A DNA stretch of 27,528 bases, from positions 1 to 27,528 of the forward strand of contig JAGVUH010000458.1 of assembly GCA_019136395.1 (NCBI GenBank), written 5' to 3'. The notes below the pieces were generated by a model that saw nothing but the letters and a program-made list of their open reading frames with translations, did not search any database and was not told the DNA's origin. A program made the translations under genes and the position numbers. Positions 8,938 through 17,085 of this stretch are shown here, one piece after another. Position 1 is the first letter of the stretch. Each line of letters begins with the position of its first letter. The stretch comes from Gammaproteobacteria bacterium. Its GTDB lineage: Bacteria > Pseudomonadota > Gammaproteobacteria > Chromatiales > Chromatiaceae.

Positions 8938-10893
8938 TCATTCGGGTTGGGGGGGCGGTGGGCTCAAGTCGCCTCCGGGGCCCTCGCGCCGCAGGGATTG
9001 GCCACCCGGGGTCACGGGGGAGGGGTGCCAATCCGTGACCACCGCCGCCAGCAGGGCCCTCAGTTCCGCCTCGTCGCCCCGCGCCAGGGCCGCGGGCAGG
9101 GTGGCCAGGGCGGCCCGCAAGGGAGTGGCCTTCGTTGGGTTGCCTGCCGATGCCACCTCATCCCCCGTGTCCAGGGTCACCGGCCGCGCCACGCGGATCT
9201 TGGCGTGGGGTGTCGGCGCGTAGGCCTCGGAATCGTAGAACAGTTCCTCGTAGAGCTTCTCCCCCGGGCGCAGGCCGGTGTAGACGATCGGGATGTCCCG
9301 CCCGGGCTCGCGACCCGCCAGGCGAATCATCTGCTCCGCCAGGTAGCGGATCTTCACCGGCTCGCCCATGTCGAGGACGAAGGTCTCCCCGCCCTGGCCG
9401 ATCACCGCCGCCTGCATGATCAACTGGCAGGCCTCGGGGATGGTCATGAAAAAGCGCTCGATCTCGGGATGGGTCACCGTCACCGGCCCGCCGCGCTCGA
9501 TCTGGCGCTGAAAGCGCGGGACCACGCTGCCCGCGGAGCCCAGCACGTTACCAAAGCGCACGGTCAGAAAGCGGCAGGGGGAGCCTTGGCCCAGGTCCTG
9601 GCAGATCAGCTCGGCGAAGCGTTTGCTGGCGCCCATGACGTTGGAGGGGTTCACCGCCTTGTCGGTGGAAATGAGGACGAAGCGCTCGCTCCCGCCCCGC
9701 GCCGCCGCCTCCGCCATGACCTGGGTGCCGAGGACGTTGTTGTGCAGGGCGGCGGCGATCTGGTCCTCCAGCAGCGGCACGTGCTTGTAGGCGGCGGCGT
9801 GGAAAACCACCTCCGGGCGCAGGCGGTCGAAGAGGGCCTGGACCTTGCCTGCTTCCGTGACATCCAGCAGGTAGCGGCACAGTCGGCCGCTGTCGCCCCC
9901 GGCCTCCGCCAACTCCGTCTCGATCTGGTAGAGGTTGAACTCCCCCTGATCCACCAGGATCAGCCGCCGGGGGCGGCAGCGCCAGATCTGGCGGCACAAC
10001 TCGGCGCCGATGGACCCGCCGGCGCCGCTGATCAGCACCACCTTGTCCGTCAGGCCGCGGCGGATGCCGTCCCAATCCAGGGTCACCGGGTCGCGGCCCA
10101 GCAGGTCCTCCAGGGATACCGGGCGCAACTGGTTGACCGCGACCTGGCCGGCCATCAGTTCCTTGACCTGGGGCACGGTGCGGAAGGGTTTGCCCGCCGC
10201 CTCGCACAGGCCCACCAGGCGTTGCATCTCCCGCGCCGAGGCGCTGGGCACCGCCAGCAGGATCAGGTCGATGCCGAAGATCTCGACCAGTTGCGGGATG
10301 GCGGCGCAGGTGCCGCGGATCGGCACCCCATGGACCACGCCCCCCTGACGCCGGGGCTTGTCGTCGGCGAAGGCCACCGGGACATAGCCGGCCTGGCGAT
10401 CGCGCAGCAGGTCGCGCACCAGCATCTCCCCCGCCCGGCCGGCGCCGACGATCAGCACCCGCTGGCCGTGGCCGAAGTCCAGGCGCCGGTCCTTGAACCA
10501 GCGATAGAGGAGCCGCGGCCCCGCCAGCAGCAGCACCTGAAAGATCAGGTACAAGAGCGGCAGGGAGCGCGGCACGAAGGCCATGCGGTTGAAGACGAAC
10601 AGCAGGAACAGCAGCAGGGTCGTCCCCGTCGCCACCGCCTGGCCGATGCGCACCAGGTCGGTGAGGGAGGCGAAGCGCCACACGCTGCGGTAGAGGCCGA
10701 AGGCCCAGAAGCTGGCCCCCATCACCAGCATCACCAGCGGCAGCATCGCCACCGCCTCTTCCAGGAACGCCGGCGGGATATAGGCCAGGTTGAAGCGCAT
10801 CCAATAGGTCAGCCCCCAGGCCAGGGGGATCATCGCCAGGTCGTGGACAAAGACCAGCAGCCGCGAGCGGACGCGTTGAAACCAGGGGGTCAT
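8938..10893 (-). CDS. Membrane-bound NDP-sugar 4,6-dehydratase (WbpM/CapD/FlaA1-like)
   Basis: This 651-residue protein has about four N-terminal transmembrane helices (1-130), a first Rossmann domain (about 145-270, motif VLIVGAGRAGEML) and a second, catalytic SDR domain (about 283-600, motif SGAGGSIG at 289-296). The catalytic residues fit the large WbpM class, in which Tyr is replaced by Met: Ser409, Met420 and Lys424 in the STDK...VMGASK region. These enzymes convert UDP-GlcNAc or a related sugar to the 4-keto-6-deoxy form for O-antigen, capsule or glycan synthesis. No other polysaccharide genes surround it, which is unusual. The ATG at 10893 is preferred over a TTG 15 bases upstream; neither has a good Shine-Dalgarno site. 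Confidence 0.92.
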   Translation of the reverse strand: MTPWFQRVRSRLLVFVHDLAMIPLAWGLTYWMRFNLAYIPPAFLEEAVAMLPLVMLVMGASFWAFGLYRSVWRFASLTDLVRIGQAVATGTTLLLFLLFVFNRMAFVPRSLPLLYLIFQVLLLAGPRLLYRWFKDRRLDFGHGQRVLIVGAGRAGEMLVRDLLRDRQAGYVPVAFADDKPRRQGGVVHGVPIRGTCAAIPQLVEIFGIDLILLAVPSASAREMQRLVGLCEAAGKPFRTVPQVKELMAGQVAVNQLRPVSLEDLLGRDPVTLDWDGIRRGLTDKVVLISGAGGSIGAELCRQIWRCRPRRLILVDQGEFNLYQIETELAEAGGDSGRLCRYLLDVTEAGKVQALFDRLRPEVVFHAAAYKHVPLLEDQIAAALHNNVLGTQVMAEAAARGGSERFVLISTDKAVNPSNVMGASKRFAELICQDLGQGSPCRFLTVRFGNVLGSAGSVVPRFQRQIERGGPVTVTHPEIERFFMTIPEACQLIMQAAVIGQGGETFVLDMGEPVKIRYLAEQMIRLAGREPGRDIPIVYTGLRPGEKLYEELFYDSEAYAPTPHAKIRVARPVTLDTGDEVASAGNPTKATPLRAALATLPAALARGDEAELRALLAAVVTDWHPSPVTPGGQSLRREGPGGDLSPPPPQPE

Positions 10894-10968
10894 GAAGTCA
10901 GGGGGCAACCGACGGGTGATGGAGGTGACACAGGTTACCCGCGGTATCCCGCCATGCCAACCAGGAAT

Positions 10969-11032
10969 GCCAGGGCTTCAGGCCCTGGCCGGAGGCGGGG
11001 GGCGAAGGGCTTGGGCACGGTGCTCCCGTGCC
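10969..11032 (-). other. Two consecutive hairpins between glycan and CNNM genes
   Basis: Two perfect stems lie in series: GCCAGGGC (10969-10976) with GCCCTGGC (10982-10989), and GGCACGG (11014-11020) with CCGTGCC (11026-11032). With the stronger hairpin at 11039-11077 they fill most of this 212-base gap. They may form a terminator array or a small structured RNA; neither strand has a long T-run. Confidence 0.5.
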
Positions 11033-11038
11033 TTGGCC

Positions 11039-11077
11039 GCCCTGAGCCAGGTCGCCCGGCACGACCTGGCTCAGGGC
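11039..11077 (-). terminator. Perfect 16-bp hairpin after the CNNM pair
   Basis: GCCCTGAGCCAGGTCG (11039-11054) is the exact reverse complement of 11062-11077, with a 7-base loop. It lies 28 bases past the stop of the minus-strand CNNM gene, so it is probably its transcription end, although no U-run follows. Confidence 0.55.
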
Positions 11078-11105
11078 CTAGAGGTGGGGCCGATTCGGCG
11101 GCTGG

Positions 11106-12371
11106 TCAGAGCCGCTCCATGCGCACCTTGAGCACGGTGCGGGGATCGGCCTCCAGGACGGTGAAGCGGAAGCCCTCGTCCTGGACGAAGTCCCCCTCCT
11201 GGGGGATGCGGCGCAGGCGGGAGACCACGTAGCCGCCAATGGTGTGGGCGGCGTAGACCGGCAGCTTGATGTGCAGCTTGTCGTTGACCTCGGAGAGGGG
11301 CGCGCGGCCGCTCATCACGTAGCTGTTTTCGTTTTCCTCTTCGATGGTGAACTGGCGCTTGGACTGATATTCGTCGAAGTCGTAACCGACCTCTATGTCG
11401 CCCACCACCTCCTCGAAGATGTCCTCCATGGTGATGATGCCGATGGCGGAGCCGAACTCGTCGACCACGATGCCCATGTGGTCCTCCCGGGCCTGGAGCA
11501 GCTTGAGGGTCTGGTCGATGGTCTGTTGCGGCGACAGGTAGAGGGGCGGGCGGATGAATTCGCTCAGCCGCCGTTCCTCGGTGGTGGGGTCGAGCATGTC
11601 CCAGGTGGTGAGGGTGAGCACGCCCTTGACGTTGGTGATATTGCCCCGGTAGACCGGCAGGCGGTTGAAACCGAACTTGAGCACCGTCTGCACGGCGTCG
11701 GCGGTGGTGCGGACCTCGTTGAAACCCACCACGTCCGCCAGGGGGATCATGGCCTGACCCACGGTGGTGTCGGCGAAGCGGATGACGCGGCGGATGCTGC
11801 GCCGATCGACCTTGCCCGGGGTGGCGCCGGTGCCGGCGTCATTGATGTCGAGGAGCACGCTCAGCTCCTCGCGGGTGATGAAGAGGGTGTGCCCGGTGGA
11901 GGAGCCGCCCACCAGGCGGGTGGCGAAGCGGGCGATGCGGCTGAAGACGAACACCACGGGGTAGAAGATCATGGAGAAGACGCGCAGGATGGGGATGATG
12001 GCCCGCGCGACGTTGTCGGCCTTCTGCTGGAAGACGCTCTTGGGCACGATCTCGCCGAAGATGAGCAGGAAGGGCGTCATGATCAGGACCCCGATGAGGT
12101 CGCCGATCTCGCCGAAGGCCTCGATGGCGAGGATGGCGCCCAGGGTCGAGATGGTGACCGTGGCGACGTTGGTCCCGACCAGGGTGGTGCCGAGGATGAC
12201 GTCCGGGGTGCGGAACATCTTCAGCAGCAAGGCCGCCTTGCGGTCCCCGGTCTTGGCCAGGTGGCGCATCTTGAACTTGTCGGAGTTGACGATGGCGATC
12301 TCCGAGCCCGAGAAGAAGCCCTTCAGCACCAGGAAGACCAGCATGATCAGGAAGGTGATGAGCAGTTCCAT
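11106..12371 (-). CDS. CNNM/CorC-type transporter (DUF21-CBS pair-CorC_HlyC), copy 2
   Basis: This 421-residue protein has an N-terminal DUF21/CNNM membrane domain (about 1-180). Its marks are the first helix followed by GFFSGSEIAIVNSDKFKM and, later, PFLLIFGEIVPKSVFQQ, the conserved GE-x-x-PK motif. A pair of CBS domains follows (about 200-325, motifs RLPVYRG and GIVVDEFGSAIGIIT), then a CorC_HlyC domain (about 335-421). Bacterial members transport or control Mg2+ and were once called hemolysin-like. The start has a strong AGGAG, which overlaps the stop of the upstream paralog; only nine bases separate the two genes, so they form an operon. Confidence 0.93.
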   Translation of the reverse strand: MELLITFLIMLVFLVLKGFFSGSEIAIVNSDKFKMRHLAKTGDRKAALLLKMFRTPDVILGTTLVGTNVATVTISTLGAILAIEAFGEIGDLIGVLIMTPFLLIFGEIVPKSVFQQKADNVARAIIPILRVFSMIFYPVVFVFSRIARFATRLVGGSSTGHTLFITREELSVLLDINDAGTGATPGKVDRRSIRRVIRFADTTVGQAMIPLADVVGFNEVRTTADAVQTVLKFGFNRLPVYRGNITNVKGVLTLTTWDMLDPTTEERRLSEFIRPPLYLSPQQTIDQTLKLLQAREDHMGIVVDEFGSAIGIITMEDIFEEVVGDIEVGYDFDEYQSKRQFTIEEENENSYVMSGRAPLSEVNDKLHIKLPVYAAHTIGGYVVSRLRRIPQEGDFVQDEGFRFTVLEADPRTVLKVRMERL

Positions 12372-12380
12372 TCGCGTCTC

Positions 12381-13850
12381 CTAGCGGGCGTCGGCGGGGG
12401 GGTTGGGGGTGGCGGGCACGGTGGCCTGGGCGCGGGAAGCCGTGGAGGGGGCCTCGCGGCCGGCTTCCTGCGCCGCCTCCTGCGCCGCTTCCAGAACCGC
12501 CTCCAGGGCCTGAGGGGCCTCGTCCTGGGCGACCTCCTGCTCGTCGATCAGGTCCTGAAGTTCCTGCTCCTCCAGGGCGCCTTCATCCACCGGGGCCACC
12601 CGCAGGCGGGCGATGCGCAGCCGGTCCACCTGGAGCACGGTGTAGCTGTAGGCGTCATGGACGACGCTCTCGCCCACCTTGGGCAGGCGGCCGAAGAGGC
12701 GGAAGACGACGCCACCGACGGTGGTCATCACCGGATCGGTGATGTCGATGTTGGTCAGGTTGTAGAACTCCAGCAGCCGCATGTCGCCAGGGATGATGAA
12801 GCCGACCTCGTCGCGTTCGTGGTCGGCGACGCTGCGCATGGGGCTGGAGATCTCGCCGAAGATAAACTTGAGCACGTCCTTGATGGTGACGATGCCCAGC
12901 ACCTCGCCGAACTCGCCCAGGACGATGACGGAGCGGGTGTTGTGGCTCTGGAAGTAGTTGAACATCTCGTCCACCTTGATGGTGGGGGGGACGAAATGGA
13001 CCGGGCGCAACAGGTCCTCGATCTGGACCCGCTCCAGGTCGACGCCACCGCGGATCAGGCGCAGCACGTCCTCCGAGTAGAGGAAGCCGATGACGTTGTC
13101 CCAATGGCCGGAATAGACCGGGATGCGGGGGTGGCGATGGCGGCGGAACTCCTCGATCAGTTCCTCGATGGGCAGTTCGGCGTCGAGGAAGCGGATGCGC
13201 GGTCCTGGGGTCATGATGTGGGAGATCTCGGTGTTGGAGGCCTCCATCAGGTTGTCGATGAGCACGCGCTCGGTGGCGTCGATGACGCCCGTCTCCTCGC
13301 CCTCCTCCAGCAGGGTCTTGAGCTCGTCCGGCTGCAGGAGGTTCTCCCGGGCCACGCTGTCGCCGACCACCCAGGTGGTCACCCGGTCCGCCACCAGGCG
13401 CACCGCCTCCCGCAGGGGGGTGATGAGCCAGATCCAGCGCGGCAGGATCTTGGCGCTGACGTTCTTGGAGAAACCGACCGGGAAGGTGACGGCGATGGTC
13501 TTGGGGGTGACCTCGCCCACCAGCAGCAGCAGGGGCACCATGACGACGATGTTGATCCAGCCCGCGTCCTCGGCGCCGAACAGGGTCAGCAGGATGGCCG
13601 CCATGTTGGCGGAGGAGGCGATGTTGACCAGTTCGTTGCCGCAGAGGATGGAGATGATCAGCCGCCGCGGCTCGTCGAGGAGGGCGTGGATGCCCTCCGA
13701 GGCCGGGTCCCGGGTGTTGCGCAGCTTCTGCAGGTGGATGCGGCTCAGGGAGAAGAGGGCGGCCTCCGAGCCGGAAAAGATCGCCGAACCCGAGAGCAGG
13801 GCGACTTGCAGGATGATACGGAGGATGAGTTCGATGTCACCCGCTTCCAT
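12381..13850 (-). CDS. CNNM/CorC-type transporter (DUF21-CBS pair-CorC_HlyC), copy 1
   Basis: This 489-residue paralog of the next gene has the same order: a DUF21 membrane domain (about 1-195, with AIFSGSEAALFSLS and the GEVTPK motif), a CBS pair (about 210-335, RIPVYSG and VIVLGEFGEVLGIVT) and a CorC_HlyC domain (about 350-432). The last 57 residues are an added acidic, Ala/Glu-rich tail (for example EAVLEAAQEAAQEAGREA) ending in a Pro/Ala-rich stretch; its role is unknown. Tandem CNNM genes could form a heteromer. This is the first gene of the minus-strand unit, and the PhoB-like repeats upstream point towards it. Mg2+ or a related cation is the expected substrate. Confidence 0.92.
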   Translation of the reverse strand: MEAGDIELILRIILQVALLSGSAIFSGSEAALFSLSRIHLQKLRNTRDPASEGIHALLDEPRRLIISILCGNELVNIASSANMAAILLTLFGAEDAGWINIVVMVPLLLLVGEVTPKTIAVTFPVGFSKNVSAKILPRWIWLITPLREAVRLVADRVTTWVVGDSVARENLLQPDELKTLLEEGEETGVIDATERVLIDNLMEASNTEISHIMTPGPRIRFLDAELPIEELIEEFRRHRHPRIPVYSGHWDNVIGFLYSEDVLRLIRGGVDLERVQIEDLLRPVHFVPPTIKVDEMFNYFQSHNTRSVIVLGEFGEVLGIVTIKDVLKFIFGEISSPMRSVADHERDEVGFIIPGDMRLLEFYNLTNIDITDPVMTTVGGVVFRLFGRLPKVGESVVHDAYSYTVLQVDRLRIARLRVAPVDEGALEEQELQDLIDEQEVAQDEAPQALEAVLEAAQEAAQEAGREAPSTASRAQATVPATPNPPADAR

Positions 13851-14252
13851 AAGGCATGCACCTGGGGCTGGTCCGGGAATCCGGAGAATGGAAAGGGCCT
13901 TTGCCCCGGGACGGGGCTGGGGATCTGGGGCCGGGGGGCGATGGCCGGGCTGGCTGGGCCCGGCCGGGAGGGGGCGGCACGGCCTGAAACGGCTGACCCC
14001 GGCAGGGACGAAATTCTACAAGGGGGGTACTGGTCAATGGATGACCCTGATCAAGCAATGATGACAAATAATTTGCCGTTTCTTGACATTTCGCTGACAA
14101 AATAGCGGTTGCGCGAGGTGGGACATCGCCGCGGTTCCAAAGGATTCACGTCAACGGATCCAGCGGAGGCGGGACGGCACGGGGGCCGCTTCCGGATCCC
14201 ACCCGCGTGGTCGCCATAACACTTCCAACTAATTGAATGAGGAGCGAGTCCC
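13851..14252. other. Divergent intergenic region with leader hairpin
   Basis: These 402 bases separate the minus-strand CNNM operon from the plus-strand DUF47-PiT unit. They hold the PhoB-like array and, in the DUF47 leader, a stem (GGATCC 14156-14161 and GCGG 14163-14166 with CCGC 14186-14189 and GGATCC 14194-14199). No convincing coding frame is seen. Confidence 0.6.
14062..14105 (-). promoter_or_regulatory. PhoB-box-like array of 11-bp units
   Basis: TGACA occurs at 14062, 14084 and 14095, so the starts are 22 and 11 bases apart. That is the 11-bp phasing of Pho boxes, whose minus-strand form is TGTCA. Four 11-bp units fit, the second being degenerate. Orientation places the TGTCA form on the minus strand, facing the CNNM genes, with an A/T-rich stretch (14065-14076) where a -10 could be. 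A divergent role for DUF47-PiT is also possible. Sequence match only. Confidence 0.5.
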
Positions 14253-14933
14253 TTGAAAGGTACCAATCCTATTGCTTCGCTGTTCGGGCATTCCCCCTTT
14301 AAGCCAGTGCAAAAGCACATGGCGGTGGTTGCCGAGTGCGTCGCCGAAGTGCCGGCGCTGTTCGAGGCCCTGATCGCCAACGACAAGGCCGGCATCGAGA
14401 AGTCGAAAGACCTTATCTTCGCCAAGGAACACGAGGCGGACGCCATCAAGAATGACCTGCGGGCCCATCTGCCCAAGAGCATGTTCATGCCGGTCGATCG
14501 CCGCGACCTGCTGGACCTGCTGGGGATGCAGGACTCCATCGCCGACACCGCCCAGGACATCGCCGGCCTGCTGGTGGAGCGCGACATGCAGGTGCCCCCG
14601 GGCATGGCGGATGACCTCCGCGCCCTGGTGGCGCGGTGCGTCGATGCCGTGAATCAGGCCGGGGTGGTGATCGCGGAGTTGGACGAGCTGGTGGAGACCG
14701 GCTTCGGTGGCCGTGAGGCCGAGACGGTCGCGGGCATGATCGAGAAGCTGAATCTCATCGAGGACGACACCGACAAGTTGGGCATGGCCCTGTCCAAGGC
14801 CCTGTTCGCCCAGGAAGACAGTCTCAAGCCGGTGGCGGTGATCTTCTGGTACGAGTTGATCCAGTGGATCGGTGACCTGGCCGATTACGCCGAGAAGGTC
14901 GGCGACCGCCTGCGTCTCCTCATCGCCCGCTGA
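14253..14933 (+). CDS. DUF47 (PhoU-like) partner of PiT 1
   Basis: This 226-residue all-helical protein of the DUF47 family is related to PhoU. It starts with a typical SLFGHSPFKPVQKHM segment and has two similar helical halves rich in conserved acidic residues (for example KEHEADAIKNDLRAHLPKSM and GDLADYAEKVGDRLR). DUF47 proteins are usually encoded beside PiT permeases and are thought to control them or link them to phosphate status; the acidic patches may bind metal, as in PhoU. The start is an unusual TTG, fixed by GAGGAG eight bases upstream; no in-frame ATG competes. PiT 1 begins 105 bases after its stop, so the two are probably one operon. Confidence 0.92.
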   Translation: MKGTNPIASLFGHSPFKPVQKHMAVVAECVAEVPALFEALIANDKAGIEKSKDLIFAKEHEADAIKNDLRAHLPKSMFMPVDRRDLLDLLGMQDSIADTAQDIAGLLVERDMQVPPGMADDLRALVARCVDAVNQAGVVIAELDELVETGFGGREAETVAGMIEKLNLIEDDTDKLGMALSKALFAQEDSLKPVAVIFWYELIQWIGDLADYAEKVGDRLRLLIAR

Positions 14934-15038
14934 GCCCGGCCACGTCCGGATTGGCCCATGTCCCGCTCCCTGGCCCCTGGCCGGCGCGCGCCCATGGGAT
15001 GACCGACTCCTACTGATCTCAAGTTTTCTGGGGGATTC

Positions 15039-16322
15039 ATGGAAATCTTCGCTGGTAATCCGATCATTGCCGAATACGGCATGTGGTTCCTCATCCTCGC
15101 CTTTGTCTTCGGCATGTACATGACCTGGGGCATTGGCGCCAACGACGTCTCCAACGCCATGGGCACCTCCGTGGGCTCCGGCGCCATCACCGTCAAGCAG
15201 GCGATCATCATCGCCGGTATCTTCGAGTTCGCCGGCGCCTTCCTGGCGGGCGGCACCGTCGCCGGCACCATCAAGTCCGGCATCATCGACCCCTCGGTCC
15301 TGGCCTCCACGCCGCACCTGCTCATCTACGGCATGCTCGCCTCCCTCCTCGCCTCGGGCATCTGGCTGATGGTCGCCTCGGGGCGCGGCTGGCCGGTCTC
15401 CACCACCCACACCATCGTCGGCGCCCTGGTGGGCTTCGGCCTCGCCGGCATCGGCATGAACGCCGTCAAGTGGGGTGGTCTGGGCGAGATCGTCGCGAGC
15501 TGGTTCATCTCGCCCATCACCGGCGGCATCCTCGCCCTGATCCTGATGCTCAGCGTGCGCAAGCTGGTGTTCGAGACCGACGACCCCTTCGGCAACGCCA
15601 AGAAGTGGGCGCCCTTCTACGTCTTCCTGGTGGGCTACATCGTCTCCGTGGTGACGATCTCCAAGGGCCTGAAGAACTTCAAGCTCGACTTCAGCGTCCT
15701 GGAGACCCAGATCGGCTCCATCATCGTCGGCATCATCTGCGCCATCATCGGCAAGATGCTGGTCAATAAGGTCAAGGTCGACAACACGGCGGACAAGTCC
15801 TTCCACTACGCCAGCGTCGAGAAGGTCTTCACCCCCATGATGGTCTTCACTGCCGCCGCCATGTCCTTCGCCCACGGTTCCAACGATGTCGCCAACGGCA
15901 TCGGGCCCCTGGCCGCCGTCCTGGAACTGGTCCATCACGGTCAGCTCGCCTCCAAGGCCCCGGTGCCCTGGTGGGTGCTGCTCGCCGGCGGCGTCGCCAT
16001 CGTCGTCGGTCTGGCCACCTTCGGCTACAAGGTCATGCAGACCATCGGCACCAAGATCACCGAGCTGACCCCCAGCCGCGGTTACTGCGCCACCCTGGCG
16101 GCGGCGGCGACCGTGGTCGTGGCCTCCGGCATGGGCATGCCCGTGTCCACCACCCACATCGCCGTGGGCGCGGTCATGGGCGTGGGCCTGGCGCGCGGCA
16201 TCGGCGCCCTGGACCTGCGGGTGCTGGGCAACATCGTGGTGTCCTGGTTCATCACCCTGCCGGTGGGCGCCATCCTGGCCGCCATCTGCTACTACATCCT
16301 GCTGTTGATCTTCGGCGCCTAG
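15039..16322 (+). CDS. PiT-family inorganic phosphate permease 1
   Basis: This 427-residue, about ten-helix permease has the internal duplication typical of PiT/PHO4 proteins. The first signature is GANDVSN (33-39), the second GSNDVAN (280-286). Each half also carries a PVSTTH motif (VSTTHTIVGALVG and VSTTHIAVGAVMG). These Asn-Asp and STTH motifs build the substrate site. PiT permeases carry phosphate, often as a neutral metal-phosphate complex, with H+ or Na+. The start has a GGGGGA Shine-Dalgarno site. The DUF47 gene directly upstream is its likely regulator. It belongs to a longer subfamily than the PiT 3/PiT 4 type found later in the window. Confidence 0.95.
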   Translation: MEIFAGNPIIAEYGMWFLILAFVFGMYMTWGIGANDVSNAMGTSVGSGAITVKQAIIIAGIFEFAGAFLAGGTVAGTIKSGIIDPSVLASTPHLLIYGMLASLLASGIWLMVASGRGWPVSTTHTIVGALVGFGLAGIGMNAVKWGGLGEIVASWFISPITGGILALILMLSVRKLVFETDDPFGNAKKWAPFYVFLVGYIVSVVTISKGLKNFKLDFSVLETQIGSIIVGIICAIIGKMLVNKVKVDNTADKSFHYASVEKVFTPMMVFTAAAMSFAHGSNDVANGIGPLAAVLELVHHGQLASKAPVPWWVLLAGGVAIVVGLATFGYKVMQTIGTKITELTPSRGYCATLAAAATVVVASGMGMPVSTTHIAVGAVMGVGLARGIGALDLRVLGNIVVSWFITLPVGAILAAICYYILLLIFGA

Positions 16323-16338
16323 CGCGCTGGTAGGCGCC

Positions 16339-16396
16339 CACCCCGCGTCCGCGGGGAGGGCGTCAGGTTCCGTGCCTCGCCCTTCGGGGCGGGGTG
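16339..16396 (+). terminator. Nested GC-rich hairpins after PiT 1
   Basis: CACCCCGC (16339-16346) pairs with GCGGGGTG (16389-16396). A competing local hairpin, CCCCGCG/CGCGGGG (16341-16356), overlaps it. The element starts 17 bases after the PiT 1 stop. No U-run follows, so Rho-independent termination is uncertain. Confidence 0.4.
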
Positions 16397-16447
16397 CAGG
16401 CAAGAGGGTGGCCGCGGTCGCCCTGCTGCCTGTACCTTCCCAAATTC

Positions 16448-17083
16448 ATGGATTCAGTGGTAACCGACCCTTGCCCGGTCGACGGGAGAGCATTTTGCGC
16501 CGAGATTCGCGTCCCAGCCCCACGAGGCCTGCTGGGTTATGAAACAGACCGCCGCCTGGTGACCGGACCCCCGGGTTCGGGCAAGACGACCCTGATCAAG
16601 CGCATCAAGGGTTGGCCGGAGGAGGGTTACATCGACATCAGCTTCGCCGGCTGGTGGAAGTCCCAGGCCATGGCCCTGCGCCCCCGGGAGGTGCAGCTCG
16701 GCCTGCCCTTCGTTGGTGAGAAGGAGGGCCTGGCCCTCTTCGAGCCGGAGTGGTTGTCGCGCTGCCATGACTTGCGCCTTGAGCCGGGCCGCATCCGTCT
16801 GCCCCCCCCGAAGCGCCACTTCTGGGACACTGACTGGACCAAGCGCTTCGTCTTCGAGTTTCTGCTGCCGCCGGCGGAACTGGTCCTGGAGCGCCGTCTG
16901 GCCCGGGCCCGGGAGGGTACCCATCCGGTGGATGAGTTTCTTGACCTGGCGCATATTCGCCGCCAAATGGAGGTATTCGCCGAGGTCGCGGCTCATTTTC
17001 AGGTTTCCGGCATGGGGGTTTACGTGCGCGAGAACGTGGACGAGCCGCCCTGGCGGATCACCCTGGAACCAACGGGAGGCTGA
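16448..17083 (+). CDS. P-loop kinase-like NTPase paired with a PPP phosphatase
   Basis: This 211-residue protein has a clear Walker A motif, GPPGSGKT (40-47), in the fold of small nucleoside/nucleotide-type kinases. A later Arg-rich segment (LVLERRLARAREGTHP) resembles the lid of such kinases. I cannot assign a family with certainty. It is followed after two bases by an FHA-like/PPP phosphatase gene, so kinase and phosphatase are co-translated and may act on the same target; proteins, nucleic-acid ends and small molecules are all possible. The ATG at 16448 is preferred: a GTG at 16394 would lie inside the hairpin after PiT 1, although the chosen start lacks a clear Shine-Dalgarno site. Confidence 0.75.
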   Translation: MDSVVTDPCPVDGRAFCAEIRVPAPRGLLGYETDRRLVTGPPGSGKTTLIKRIKGWPEEGYIDISFAGWWKSQAMALRPREVQLGLPFVGEKEGLALFEPEWLSRCHDLRLEPGRIRLPPPKRHFWDTDWTKRFVFEFLLPPAELVLERRLARAREGTHPVDEFLDLAHIRRQMEVFAEVAAHFQVSGMGVYVRENVDEPPWRITLEPTGG

Positions 17084-17085
17084 AC

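Noticed and set aside
8914..11232. A 772-residue open frame on the plus strand opposite the sugar-dehydratase gene
   Set aside because: It is an antisense shadow: the minus-strand gene has clear motifs, while this frame is rich in H, Q, G and R with no domain.
11244..14105. A 953-residue open frame on the plus strand opposite the two CNNM genes
   Set aside because: It is an antisense shadow spanning two genes and their spacer, with an abnormal D/H/G/Q-rich composition.
14229..16403. A 724-residue open frame on the minus strand opposite DUF47-PiT 1
   Set aside because: It is an antisense shadow of two clearly identified genes.
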